From: Lentisphaera araneosa HTCC2155
GTDB lineage: Bacteria > Verrucomicrobiota > Lentisphaeria > Lentisphaerales > Lentisphaeraceae
Length of the DNA stretch: 64,000 nt
Assembly (NCBI RefSeq): GCF_000170755.1
Contig: NZ_ABCK01000003.1
Coordinates: forward strand, 62,001 to 126,000
Reading direction: 5' to 3'
The notes under the pieces: model-generated
Seen by the model: the letters and a program-made list of their open reading frames with translations, nothing else
Told to the model about the DNA's origin: nothing
The model's database searches: none
Made by a program: the position numbers and the translations under genes
Part shown: positions 45,483 to 54,784 of the stretch, piece by piece
Layout: each line of letters opens with the position of its first letter
Numbering within the stretch: the first letter of the stretch is position 1

Positions 45483-48400
45483 TTAAGCTTCTATCGCCTT
45501 CTTTGCTAAACCACAGCAGAGTTCTGTGAAGCTGATGCCATCGCGTTTGGCTGCCTTGGGAAGGAGTGAGCTAGAGGTAAAGCCGGGCATAGTGTTGGCT
45601 TCGAGGATTATGAACTTATCTGAATCAGGATTCCAGATCATATCAACGCGCATGAGGTGGCGACCCTTGAGAACTTTGAAGGATTCTTCCCCACATTTTT
45701 TAAGGCGTTCAGAGACATCTTCGGGAATCTCTTTTGGTGGGCAGTTATACTGAGTTTTACCTTTGCTATAAGTGTATTTAGCATCGTAGTCAAAAAAGCC
45801 TTCTGGAGGAATGATTTCAACGACGCTCAAGGCTTTGCCATCAATGAGGCCTACAGTGCATTCTATCCCCTTAAAAAAGCTTTCTACGAGCACTGTGTCA
45901 TCATTTTCAAAAGCGAGATCAATGGCTTTTCTAAGATCTCCTTCTTTTTCCACGAGGCTGAGACTTATACTTGAGCCTTGACGATTGGGTTTGACGACGC
46001 AGGGCAGCGTGATGTTCTGTGAGATTTCTTCATCTTTGGATCGTAAGACAACTGAGTCGCAAACGGGTAGGCCTGAATTGCGCAGTTCGCAAACGGCGGC
46101 GTCTTTGTCGATACAGAGTTCACTCGAAGTGATATCGCAGCCCACATAGGGGAAGCCCTGTCCTTCGATAAGTTTTTGCACTTGTCCATCTTCACCAAAT
46201 TCACCATGTAAAACGGGGAAAACGAGATCGATGTCTTTTGAGATTGCGGGGAGTGAAAAATCGGTAATATCTATTTCAGTGACTTCGTGACCACCATCGC
46301 GGAGGGCTTTAGCAACGGCCTCAGCAGATTGAAGGGAGATGGGACGTTCACTGGAGGGACCACCTTTTAAGACGGCGATTTTGAGCGCCTTTACCACATT
46401 GATTTTGCGCTTGTCACTAAAGACAACTTCTTGTTGCAGGCGAATGCCACAGGCATCGTAGACGCCTTGTTGAACGTATTCCATGAGGCGAGCATATTCA
46501 TCGGCGGAGCATTTGTTTTCATTGACAAAAAAGTTGGCGTGTAAATCCGATACGGCACAATGGGGGAAGCTAATGGATTTAAATCCATACTTATCGATCA
46601 ATTGACCAGCCGCCACATCACCTGGATTGCGAAAGGCACAGCCGGGATTTCTTCCGCCGGGTTGAGTTTTTTTGCGGAAGTCGCGTGTGCTTTGCACAAT
46701 TGCTTTGGAGCGTTGGGGAACGGCTGCTTTGAATTTCATGTCAATACTCGTGACGATAAAATCGTTTGGTAATGAGCAGGACCTGTAGTTCCAAGTGATT
46801 TCATCGTTTTGGTAAGATTTTACTTTGGCGTCTTGGTCGATGCCGTGAACAGCAATGACAAATTCGGATGTTTCTTGTCCTTGCGCACCGGCATTCATGC
46901 GAATGCCGCCACCAATAGAGCCGGGAACAGCTGCCAAAGCTTCTGCACCACCAAGATTATCTTCTTGTAAACGTTTGATGAGTTTGAGCCATTTGACGCC
47001 GGCACCCACTCGGGCGTTTTTTCCTTCGATTGTGATTTCGCTGAATTCACCCAAACGCAAGCGTATGATAATGCCATCAAAAAGTTGGTCACAGCCCACC
47101 ATATTGGAGCCTGCACCCAAGATTAAAGTTTTGAGTGAGTAACGCTTAGCAAACCTCATGAGTTCTTGAAGTTCTTCAACTGTCTGTGGTTCATAGCAAG
47201 CGTGTTGAGTTTTGCCGGCACCAAGAGTGGTGATTTCTGACCATTCAGGTTCGTGCAAGATATTCAAATCGGGAAGGCGTTCAGAGATGCTATGAGAAAT
47301 GAGTTGGTTTTTGAGCCAGGGGATGATGTCTTTGATTGTAGCGGCACCAATTATGGTAATAATGCAGTGCTCAGTAGTCGGGGTTTGGGCGAGTACTTTT
47401 TCGGCATTGTATTCCCAGTCTTCGCTCTCAAAAACCTCTGCTTTTGGTCCAATTAGGACTCGTAGGGCTTCCAGAGAAGGAGTGTCTTGGCGAGATGACC
47501 AAGCCGAGAAGGGGGGAGCAATAAAGACTTTATCAAACTCTTTGAGTTCTTGAGCAAATTGCTCAGTATAGGACTCGAGACGTTCATAGCGGTGAGGCTG
47601 GAATACGGCGATTTTTCGGTAAGGATCGTATTGTTCTTCCAGTGCAGAATTCAGAGCTTTGAGTTCTTTGGGGTGGTGGGCATAGTCTTCAAATAAAGTC
47701 AGAAAAGCGGTTTCGAAATGAACCTGTGAGCGCCTTTGCACACCGCAAAATTCTTGTAAGACTTCAGTCGCTTTCTCTGGATTGATACCTTCGTTTGTGC
47801 AGGCGACAATGGCGAGGCTCGCATTGAGGCGCATGAACTCGCCTTTTTGTATGAGTTTTAAATTAGCTTTTGCGGGCATGAACTCAACGTTTTCAATTCC
47901 TTGCAGTACGGCTAGGCAGGAGTCATCTTGGGAAGCGTAAACTTTTTGACTTTGTTTCGCAAATTTGCGGAAGTTATCGAAGAGCTGATTCACACCACCT
48001 ACACTCCAAGCATGATCATCGTCAGTATTGATGAGGACGCCTGTGCTAGGGCTGAGAGCTGCAATTGTGCCGTCTGATTCATCTGCTTCGATAATGAGTG
48101 GCCCATTAGGAGAGAAATGTGCAGCGGGGAAATCGCTGGAATTAAGATCGCCACCAATCATCCATGAGGCGGGTTCTTGATTTTGTTTAAAAATCCACGC
48201 ACACATAGAGGTGACGGTAGTTTTGCCATGAGATCCACCCACGGCAATCACTTTTGGAAAGCATGCACACAAAGCTTTGAGAAAATCTTGGCGTGAGACA
48301 ATGCTGAGTCCGATGTTTTTCGCATTCTCAAGTTCTAAATTATCTTTCTGAACAGCGCTGCTGACGATGACGAGACTGATCCCAGGTTTAATGAGTTCTC

Positions 48401-48572
48401 CTTCTTGATGATAGGAGATCACGATGCCAGACTCTTCGAGTTCGCGTGTTTTTGCACTCTGTGTTATGTCAGAGCCAGAAACTTTGAGCTTAGCTTGGTG
48501 GAGTAGGGAGGCCATGGCCGATAAACCAGCGCCACCAATACCTATGAAGTGAACATGCTTCCAAGGAAACAT
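45483..48572 (-). CDS. Trifunctional MurC-MurB-Ddl fusion protein
   Basis: One uninterrupted frame of 1029 residues with three complete enzymes of peptidoglycan precursor synthesis. Residues 1 to about 425 are MurC (UDP-MurNAc-L-Ala ligase): FIGIGGAGLSAMA, the P-loop GGSHGKTT at 112-119 and DYAHHPKELKAL. About 435-715 are MurB (UDP-GlcNAc-enolpyruvate reductase): LGAGSNMVG, AVPGSIGGGIRMNAGA, and NPGCAFRNP, where Cys stands at the usual Ser position. About 728-1029 are Ddl (D-Ala-D-Ala ligase): FPVLHGEFGEDG, VKPNRQGSSISL and ILEANTMPGFTSSSL. No stop, frameshift or domain decay is seen. MurC-Ddl fusions are known in Chlamydiae; I do not recall a described triple fusion. The next gene upstream (DUF493) ends two bases before its start. 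Confidence 0.95.
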   Translation of the reverse strand: MFPWKHVHFIGIGGAGLSAMASLLHQAKLKVSGSDITQSAKTRELEESGIVISYHQEGELIKPGISLVIVSSAVQKDNLELENAKNIGLSIVSRQDFLKALCACFPKVIAVGGSHGKTTVTSMCAWIFKQNQEPASWMIGGDLNSSDFPAAHFSPNGPLIIEADESDGTIAALSPSTGVLINTDDDHAWSVGGVNQLFDNFRKFAKQSQKVYASQDDSCLAVLQGIENVEFMPAKANLKLIQKGEFMRLNASLAIVACTNEGINPEKATEVLQEFCGVQRRSQVHFETAFLTLFEDYAHHPKELKALNSALEEQYDPYRKIAVFQPHRYERLESYTEQFAQELKEFDKVFIAPPFSAWSSRQDTPSLEALRVLIGPKAEVFESEDWEYNAEKVLAQTPTTEHCIITIIGAATIKDIIPWLKNQLISHSISERLPDLNILHEPEWSEITTLGAGKTQHACYEPQTVEELQELMRFAKRYSLKTLILGAGSNMVGCDQLFDGIIIRLRLGEFSEITIEGKNARVGAGVKWLKLIKRLQEDNLGGAEALAAVPGSIGGGIRMNAGAQGQETSEFVIAVHGIDQDAKVKSYQNDEITWNYRSCSLPNDFIVTSIDMKFKAAVPQRSKAIVQSTRDFRKKTQPGGRNPGCAFRNPGDVAAGQLIDKYGFKSISFPHCAVSDLHANFFVNENKCSADEYARLMEYVQQGVYDACGIRLQQEVVFSDKRKINVVKALKIAVLKGGPSSERPISLQSAEAVAKALRDGGHEVTEIDITDFSLPAISKDIDLVFPVLHGEFGEDGQVQKLIEGQGFPYVGCDITSSELCIDKDAAVCELRNSGLPVCDSVVLRSKDEEISQNITLPCVVKPNRQGSSISLSLVEKEGDLRKAIDLAFENDDTVLVESFFKGIECTVGLIDGKALSVVEIIPPEGFFDYDAKYTYSKGKTQYNCPPKEIPEDVSERLKKCGEESFKVLKGRHLMRVDMIWNPDSDKFIILEANTMPGFTSSSLLPKAAKRDGISFTELCCGLAKKAIEA

Positions 48573-48574
48573 AA

Positions 48575-48871
48575 TTAAAGTACCATTTTAACGCCATCAA
48601 TGGCGGAGAAGTCGGCTCCGACAGCTCGTAAAGATTCAAGGCTGTAGATGGTGCCCGAGACAATCCAACTTTGGTAGGTGCCCTTTTTAGTTGAGTTCCC
48701 CTTTTTTGGTGTGCTTTTCAAGTCGTGTTGATCGATGACTTTTTGTAAATCTTGGGGGATATTTTCAGCATTGGCCATAGCCATAATGCGAAACTGGCAG
48801 TCGAGGGGGAATTCTAATTGTTTTCCGGGGTCATCTTGCATAGTATTTGTTTCCTGAAATTTTTCTCTCAT
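48575..48871 (-). CDS. DUF493/YbeD-like protein
   Basis: A 98-residue protein with LEFPLDCQFRIMAMANA and a C-terminal half YQSWIVSGTIYSLESLRAVGADFSAIDGVKMVL, matching the small YbeD fold (alpha/beta, ACT-like). E. coli YbeD lies beside lipoate genes; no such genes are here. I chose ATG 48871 because GGAGGTGGGG lies just upstream; 48838 is an alternative. Located directly upstream of the Mur fusion, probably one transcript. Confidence 0.75.
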   Translation of the reverse strand: MREKFQETNTMQDDPGKQLEFPLDCQFRIMAMANAENIPQDLQKVIDQHDLKSTPKKGNSTKKGTYQSWIVSGTIYSLESLRAVGADFSAIDGVKMVL

Positions 48872-48942
48872 TTTAACCCCACCTCCCCATTTTTTCATTT
48901 AAAAATAGAGGATTTCATGAGCAATAGTTATCTTAGAAATGT

Positions 48943-49527
48943 TTAAGGCGCAGCCCAGGTGATGGAACTTGGTTTGACAAAGTCACCCATGGCACGGATA
49001 TTGCCTTTTGGATTGAGGCAGAGGATGTCGATTTTGCGAATAGCGCATTTGATAACGGCAAAGTTATCGTAAGGAAGTTCGCAACTATCTTGGTTGCTAA
49101 AGGAGAAAGGTTGTTTGAGTGCAGCGCCTGGACTCGGTGAAGCAGCGTAGCAGGTTTTGCTGGATTCGCTAAGTTTTTTCCAGTAGGCCTGACAGATGAG
49201 ATCTTGATGATGAATACTCACGCTACATAAAGCGGTGAACTGAAGCCCTAAATCAGCGTTGTAAAAACAAAGGCTCACTTCGGGTTTGGCTTCTAGCGAT
49301 TGGATTTTTGCACTTCTTTGGTCGGTGAAAAAGGTGAGAGTTCCCTTGTGAAAGTCACGAAGCACAATTTTCATACAAAGTGGGGAGCCATTTTGATCGC
49401 AGAGGGCAAGGGTAGCCAATCGCCAAGGGTGACGCGGTTTTTTGCCCGCTTCGTTGAGTTGTAAGAGGCAAAAGTCCCGAAGAGTCTCAGCGGTTTCAAG
49501 TGCGGTTGAAGGGATTTCGATATTCAT
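48943..49527 (-). CDS. Pyridoxamine 5'-phosphate oxidase-like flavoprotein
   Basis: A 194-residue split-barrel FMN-binding protein: ATLALCDQNGSPLCMKIVLRDFHKGTLTFFTDQRSAKIQSL and KPEVSLCFYNADLGLQF are the FMN/PNPOx region, followed by YWKKLSESSKTCYAASPSPG. It is related to PdxH but lacks the canonical PdxH C-terminus (the chain ends SSITWAAP), so pyridoxine oxidation is not assured. Other members are of unknown substrate. 12 bases from rdgB. Confidence 0.8.
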   Translation of the reverse strand: MNIEIPSTALETAETLRDFCLLQLNEAGKKPRHPWRLATLALCDQNGSPLCMKIVLRDFHKGTLTFFTDQRSAKIQSLEAKPEVSLCFYNADLGLQFTALCSVSIHHQDLICQAYWKKLSESSKTCYAASPSPGAALKQPFSFSNQDSCELPYDNFAVIKCAIRKIDILCLNPKGNIRAMGDFVKPSSITWAAP

Positions 49528-49539
49528 GCCTTAGACTCC

Positions 49540-50136
49540 TTAGCTTTTTAATTTATCAAATAAACCATCTGCAATAGCTTTTTCCAAAGCATTTTTACGG
49601 TGGCTTAGGGAGTTCTTGATTTCTTCGCCGAGTTCAGCAAAGCTTTGGTCGTAATCCTTGGGAATAAAAAGGGGGTCGTAACCAAAGCCTTCTTCTCCAC
49701 GCATTTCATCTGAAATATTTCCCAAGCATTTGCCCATGCTCGATCCAATGAGTTTGCCATTTTCGTCGGCGAGGGCAATGACGCAGGCGAAGTAAGCCCA
49801 TCGGTTGTCGCAATTTTTGAGCTCATCAAGGAGTTTATGGCAACGATCCTGGTCGTCGAGTCCGGGGCCTCCGTAGCGTGCGCTAAAGACGCCAGGGCGA
49901 CCATCGAGTGCTTCGACACATAAGCCTGAGTCGTCAGAGAGTACGGGCATGCCCAAGTGGATAGCGGATTCAATAGCTTTTTTACTTGCGTTGCCCACAA
50001 AAGTATCGACATCTTCAATTACATCGGGAATGCCCCCCACTTCGGCAGCGGACAAGACTTCGATGCCGAGTTGTGAGAGGATTGCCTTTAGTTCTACAAG
50101 CTTATGTTTGTTGTTAGTTGCAGCGACAATTTTCAT
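49540..50136 (-). CDS. rdgB: dITP/XTP pyrophosphatase
   Basis: A 198-residue Ham1/RdgB enzyme that hydrolyses non-canonical purine NTPs. Family signatures: IVAATNNKHKLVELKAIL at the start, LSDDSGLCVEALDGRPGVFSARYGG in the catalytic centre, and GFGYDPLFIPKDYDQSFAEL near the end. Four bases from the phoH gene, same transcript. Confidence 0.95.
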   Translation of the reverse strand: MKIVAATNNKHKLVELKAILSQLGIEVLSAAEVGGIPDVIEDVDTFVGNASKKAIESAIHLGMPVLSDDSGLCVEALDGRPGVFSARYGGPGLDDQDRCHKLLDELKNCDNRWAYFACVIALADENGKLIGSSMGKCLGNISDEMRGEEGFGYDPLFIPKDYDQSFAELGEEIKNSLSHRKNALEKAIADGLFDKLKS

Positions 50137-50139
50137 GTT

Positions 50140-51444
50140 TTATAGGAGGTTGACTGCGGCTTCAGCTAATTCACTACGCTCACCTTTGGAGAGCTTGATA
50201 TGTGCTGCTAAGGGATTGTCACGGAAACGTCCGGCAACATAAGCAAGACCGTTTGAGTAACTATCCATGTAGGGGTGGTCAATCTGCTCAACATCACCTG
50301 TGAGGACAATTTTCGAGTTTTTGCCCATGCGAGTGACGATAGTTTTAAGCTCGAGGGGAGAAAGGTTCTGAGATTCATCAATCACCATGTATTGATTCGG
50401 GATACTACGTCCACGAATGTAGGTGAGAGGTTCAATCTGCAGTTCTTCCATGTCCATGAGATTTGACGGCAGAGTGGGTTTGGAGCTACGACGGTCAATG
50501 GAGCGGATGAGTTCGACGGCATCAAAAATAGGTTGCATCCAGGGGCGGAGTTTTTCGTCGATATCACCAGGAAGGTAACCAATATCCTTACCCATGGGCA
50601 TGATTGGACGTGAGACGAGAATCTTATTGAAAGTGAAGTCGCGTAGGACTTGGCGTAAACCTGCGGCCACCGCAAGAAGTGTTTTACCCGTTCCCGCAAC
50701 GCCTTGGAGGCTGACGAGTTTGATGTTCTCGTCCAAGAGCGCTTCCAAGACAAAAGTTTGTTCCATATTGAGTGGACGTAAGCCTGAGATATCTTCGGAT
50801 GAAAAACGCAAGGGGATGATGATATTAGGGGCATGGATAGCTACACGAGCAAGTGCGGCAGTTTTTTCCTTACCTTTAACTTTTAAATTGAGGAACTCAT
50901 TGGGACGAAGTTTAACGTCGCCTTCATAATTGAGGGTGCCGATGGCATTAAATTCATCCAATTCTTCTTGAGAGAGGTAAAGCGTGTGCCAACCGTTATA
51001 ATCCATGATTTCTTCAAAGCGGTCTTTTTCGTAGCCTTCGGCATGAAGGCCCAAGGCATTCGCTTTAAGTCGTAGATTTAAGTCTTTGGAAACAATGATG
51101 ATTTTTTTCTTCGGATGATCATCACGCATGTTTTTGCCGATGGTCAGAACGCTATCGCTTGAGATTCCAACTTCTTCTTTACCATTGATAGCGCGGAAAA
51201 GAATCTGTAGAGTACCTTTATTATTAAGTTCAATACCTTCTGTTAAGGAGCCTCTTTTACGAAGCGTATCCATTGTGCGGTTGAATTCACGGGCATTTTT
51301 ACCCAAGTCATTCATCTCTCGTTTAAATTTATCTACTTTTTCTATGACGCTTAAAGGTATAATGACGTGTTCTTCGGGAAATGAGAAGATGGCGTTTGAG
51401 TCATTGAGAATTACTGTGGTGTCAAGAATATAGATTTTGTTCAT
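50140..51444 (-). CDS. PIN domain-PhoH family ATPase (YlaK-like)
   Basis: A 434-residue protein with an N-terminal PIN nuclease domain (IYILDTTVILNDSNAIFSF, with acidic residues at the expected places) and a C-terminal PhoH ATPase (GVAGTGKTLLAVAAGL Walker A, YMVIDESQNLSPLELKTIVTRMG Walker B region, ILTGDVEQID). This two-domain form is the PhoH2/YlaK group, reported to have RNA helicase and RNase activity. Its promoter should lie in the adjacent 314-base gap. Confidence 0.92.
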   Translation of the reverse strand: MNKIYILDTTVILNDSNAIFSFPEEHVIIPLSVIEKVDKFKREMNDLGKNAREFNRTMDTLRKRGSLTEGIELNNKGTLQILFRAINGKEEVGISSDSVLTIGKNMRDDHPKKKIIIVSKDLNLRLKANALGLHAEGYEKDRFEEIMDYNGWHTLYLSQEELDEFNAIGTLNYEGDVKLRPNEFLNLKVKGKEKTAALARVAIHAPNIIIPLRFSSEDISGLRPLNMEQTFVLEALLDENIKLVSLQGVAGTGKTLLAVAAGLRQVLRDFTFNKILVSRPIMPMGKDIGYLPGDIDEKLRPWMQPIFDAVELIRSIDRRSSKPTLPSNLMDMEELQIEPLTYIRGRSIPNQYMVIDESQNLSPLELKTIVTRMGKNSKIVLTGDVEQIDHPYMDSYSNGLAYVAGRFRDNPLAAHIKLSKGERSELAEAAVNLL

Positions 51445-51758
51445 TGAGTTTCCTTGGTGAATTTCCAGCGTTAGTTAGGTGGAGGAGCCCTATTAACTCC
51501 CTAAGATAAAATGACCTTATAACTTAAGGCTTACAAATTATTTTGACTTGAGAAAGAGATAAAGTTAGATGTTTTTCACCCTCAGCTTTTATGACCGATT
51601 AATAGGAGAAGAGCTTAAAATAAGTCTGATGGCATTTGCTGGGAGTTTTGGATTAAATTATGACCTATTTGTAAGTGAAATTACCTGACAAAGAGCTGAG
51701 CAGAACTTGTTCCTAGCAGATTTTTGATATAAGATGGGGCTAAAATTTAGGAAGTGCT
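51445..51758. other. Divergent intergenic region, phoH and kinase promoters
   Basis: No gene is supported here. A possible plus-strand promoter is TTGTTC (51707-51712) and TATAAG (51728-51733) at 15-base spacing, in front of the kinase start at 51759 with AGGAAG as ribosome site. AT-rich, otherwise unremarkable. Confidence 0.5.
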
Positions 51759-53714
51759 TTGTTATTTAAATGTGAAAATTGTGGTGGAATGGTCGATTCC
51801 GCAGGCTGTGATTACGGCGAAGAGATTATATGCGGTCATTGTGAGGCGTCTGCAATAGTTCCATCATCAATGTTTTCGACAAATGCGATCATTGATGACT
51901 TTGTCATAGAGAAATTTCTAGGTAAAGGTGGGATGGGTATGGTGTATCGTGCTCATCAGATATCTTTAGACCGCACGGTTGCTTTAAAAATCCTCACTCC
52001 TTCAGAGGATATGGGAGCTGAAGCTGTTGATGATTTTGTTAAAGAAGCTCGAAGTGCCGCGAGTCTTAATCACCCCAATATTGTTCAGGCTTATGCAGTG
52101 GGTAAATATGAAGATATTTACTATTTTGGTATGGAATATGTCGAAGGTCAGACAGTTAAGGAACTCATGAGCAAAGAGCCTGTCCTTGATGAAGACAGTA
52201 CCTTAGCCATTGGTTTAAATATTGCTGAAGCTTTGCGTGAAGCTTGGGATCGTAAAAAAATCATTCACCGTGATATAAAACCAGATAATATCATGTTGAC
52301 CGATGAGGGTGTGGTGAAGCTTATGGACTTGGGACTTTCGTGTACACATACTGAAAGTGCAAATGAAAGTGATACAATAACAGGTACACCACAATACATA
52401 TGCCCTGAGCAAATTATGGGAATAGAAATGGATATTCGCGGCGATCTCTACAGCTTAGGCGCTTCCATGTACCATATGATGACAGGTGAGTTTTGTTTTA
52501 ATGGCATTGGTTATGATGAAATTCTAAGAGGTCATTTAGAAAGAGATGCTAAACCTTTAACAGAATTTGGTCGCAATATTTCACTAGGAGCTTGGGAAGT
52601 GATTAAAAAGCTTCTTGAAAAAGATCCCGATGATCGTTATCAAACAGCACAAGATCTAATTAAAGCGCTTCATGAGACTCGTGCAGGCAAGACGGGCTTG
52701 CCAGATACTTTAACGCCGCCTAAGGGTGTCAAGAAGCCGGAAGGCTTAAAAAAGCCAGCTCCCCTACAGCCCCCAAACACAGTCTTGAGTTCAAGTGAAC
52801 TGCCAGAGAATTCCAAGAAAGACTTATTAAAATCTAAGAAGTTCATGATCATGGGTGCTGTTTTAGCGGTGCTCATTATTTTAAGACTCGTCGTAAGTTT
52901 GAGTTCTGAAGATCAAGAAGTAGCGATTGAAAAACAGCTTGAAGAGCAAGCCTTGTTAGCAAAGAAAAATCAGGAAGCCCGCAAAGCTAAGGAACAGCAA
53001 GCGAAAGAAACTGAGAAGAAAGCATTGGCCGCGAAGAACGCCCAACGGGCCGAAAAGAAAAAACTTGAAGAACAGGAGGCCGCAAAAAAAGTGGCTGAAG
53101 CTAAAGAAGCTGCGGAAGTCGCAAAAAAAGCAGCCTTGGCAAAGCCAGTTAATCCGAACGTAGATATAATTTCGAGAAGTTTTTTATGGAGCTATAATTA
53201 TACCGCTAGTTCAGTTGCATCGAATTGGATGAAACCAGACTTTAATGATTCAATATGGAAAAAAAGCAATGCGCCTATTGGCTATGGAACTACGAAGCCA
53301 GCCGTAAAAACCCAGTTGCAAAGAGCAAAAAGAGGTGTGGGGATTCTTTATGTAAGAAGGAAGTTTGTTCTAAAAGAAGTGAATAAAGACTTGGACTATC
53401 GCATAGCATTCATGGTTGATGATGGGGCGGGCGCATGGGTTAATGGCTCACGAGTGGCTGTCTATAATATGGATACAAAGAATCTGAAGCCTAATGGTCT
53501 TGCGAAAAGTGAAAATAAGGACACAACACTAAAATTTAAGGGTTGGATGCCGATTCCTCACAATAAATTAAAAGCAGGACTCAATGTTATTGCAATAGAA
53601 GTGCACCCTGCGAGCTCTAGAACGCCAGATATGTTCTTTGATATGAAGCTGATTTCGCGTCCAAAAGGAGCTAATAAAAAGAAAAAAAGCGGAAATAAGA
53701 GCAAACAGCGTTAG
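51759..53714 (+). CDS. Ser/Thr protein kinase with zinc ribbon, membrane anchor and sensor domain
   Basis: A 651-residue protein beginning at TTG 51759 (AGGAAG upstream). An N-terminal zinc ribbon has Cys 5, 8, 25 and 28. The kinase domain (about 48-310) has the glycine loop GKGGMG (55-60), Lys 77 (VALKIL), HRD at 170-172, DNIML, and DLG at 190-192 in place of DFG. One transmembrane helix at about 362-383 is followed by a Lys/Glu/Ala-rich coiled coil (about 388-470) and an extracytoplasmic beta-sandwich domain (about 475-640) with WMKPDFNDSIWKKSNAPIGYG and AWVNGSRVAVYN, like the galactose-binding-like domains common in PVC proteins. Likely a Hanks-type sensor kinase. Confidence 0.92.
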   Translation: MLFKCENCGGMVDSAGCDYGEEIICGHCEASAIVPSSMFSTNAIIDDFVIEKFLGKGGMGMVYRAHQISLDRTVALKILTPSEDMGAEAVDDFVKEARSAASLNHPNIVQAYAVGKYEDIYYFGMEYVEGQTVKELMSKEPVLDEDSTLAIGLNIAEALREAWDRKKIIHRDIKPDNIMLTDEGVVKLMDLGLSCTHTESANESDTITGTPQYICPEQIMGIEMDIRGDLYSLGASMYHMMTGEFCFNGIGYDEILRGHLERDAKPLTEFGRNISLGAWEVIKKLLEKDPDDRYQTAQDLIKALHETRAGKTGLPDTLTPPKGVKKPEGLKKPAPLQPPNTVLSSSELPENSKKDLLKSKKFMIMGAVLAVLIILRLVVSLSSEDQEVAIEKQLEEQALLAKKNQEARKAKEQQAKETEKKALAAKNAQRAEKKKLEEQEAAKKVAEAKEAAEVAKKAALAKPVNPNVDIISRSFLWSYNYTASSVASNWMKPDFNDSIWKKSNAPIGYGTTKPAVKTQLQRAKRGVGILYVRRKFVLKEVNKDLDYRIAFMVDDGAGAWVNGSRVAVYNMDTKNLKPNGLAKSENKDTTLKFKGWMPIPHNKLKAGLNVIAIEVHPASSRTPDMFFDMKLISRPKGANKKKKSGNKSKQR

Positions 53715-53716
53715 GC

Positions 53717-54784
53717 TTAAATCGTTGTTAAAAGAAGCTTGAGCTGTTTGCCGTAATCTTCAATTAAAGAGATAGAGCAATACTCATTATCCTTGTGGGC
53801 TTGTGCGGTTAAGCCAGGCCCAAAGTTGAAGCAAGGAACTCCCATTGCACTCAATTGTGCGACATCAGTCCAGGCTTGCTTAGCTTGTACGGGAAAAGCC
53901 AGTATATCGCAAGCTCTAGCAAAAAGAGGACTTTCGTGAACGGTGCCTGAAGGTGAGTTATCTTTGATATTGATTTCGAGACCATCCACTTTTAGATCGT
54001 TGACAAAATTGAGCACGTAATCTTCAGCTTCTTGCGGAGTGCGTACAGGTGCATAGCGGAAGTTGACGTTTGCTTCCCAGCGACCGGGGATTGATGTGCG
54101 GCCAGGAGTACAGCTTTCTTCAGTGATCGATAAGACATCGAAAAAATCACAGCCAAAAACTTCGTGTTTTACAGGTTCGATTTCCGCCATTGCAGAGATG
54201 AATGGAAGTGCTTTGTAGAAAGCATTTTCACCATTCCAAGGACGAGCGGAATGGCAGGCCATGCCAGTGCTAACAACACGTGCATGTAAACTACCGCAGC
54301 AGCCAATTTGTATGGTGTTATCAGTGGGTTCACCGACAATGGCTAGATCAATACTTTTAAAGAAGTCGGGATACTCGCCAATCAGATCGTATAGGCCGTT
54401 GTCTTCCATCTTGGTTCCTTCTTCACGGGAATAGATCACAATACTTATACGAGCACGTTTTAAAATGTCTTCGTGATTGTCTGCAGTGATGCGGAAAAAA
54501 GCGGCTTCGGCAGCAAGCATATCAGAACCGCCAGCTCCGTAGAGTTTATCATCCTCTATATAAGGTTTGAACCATTGCGGTACAACATCAGAGTGGCCCA
54601 CCATAGTGATGTGTGGGAGGTGAGTATTTTCTTTGCCTAATTCTATGATGAGGCAGTCTTTAAACTCTCTGATTTCTGGCTGAGGAAAGTTGTCTTCGGC
54701 AAACTTTTTGATGAAGGCAGTCAATTCTTGTTCGTGAAAAGTGGGAGAAGGAATAGAGAGCATTTCTGTGAGAAGTTTAATCAT
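53717..54784 (-). CDS. dapE: M20 family peptidase, probable succinyl-diaminopimelate desuccinylase
   Basis: A 355-residue zinc metallohydrolase. Zinc ligands are in TMVGHSDVVP, GAGGSDMLAAEA, SREEGTK, GEPTDNTIQIGCCG and the C-terminal GLTAQAHKDNEYCS. A dimerisation domain (about 180-290) is inserted. DapE, ArgE and other M20 members share this pattern; DapE is favoured by the neighbour dapC. It overlaps that gene by four bases (ATGA). Confidence 0.8.
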   Translation of the reverse strand: MIKLLTEMLSIPSPTFHEQELTAFIKKFAEDNFPQPEIREFKDCLIIELGKENTHLPHITMVGHSDVVPQWFKPYIEDDKLYGAGGSDMLAAEAAFFRITADNHEDILKRARISIVIYSREEGTKMEDNGLYDLIGEYPDFFKSIDLAIVGEPTDNTIQIGCCGSLHARVVSTGMACHSARPWNGENAFYKALPFISAMAEIEPVKHEVFGCDFFDVLSITEESCTPGRTSIPGRWEANVNFRYAPVRTPQEAEDYVLNFVNDLKVDGLEINIKDNSPSGTVHESPLFARACDILAFPVQAKQAWTDVAQLSAMGVPCFNFGPGLTAQAHKDNEYCSISLIEDYGKQLKLLLTTI

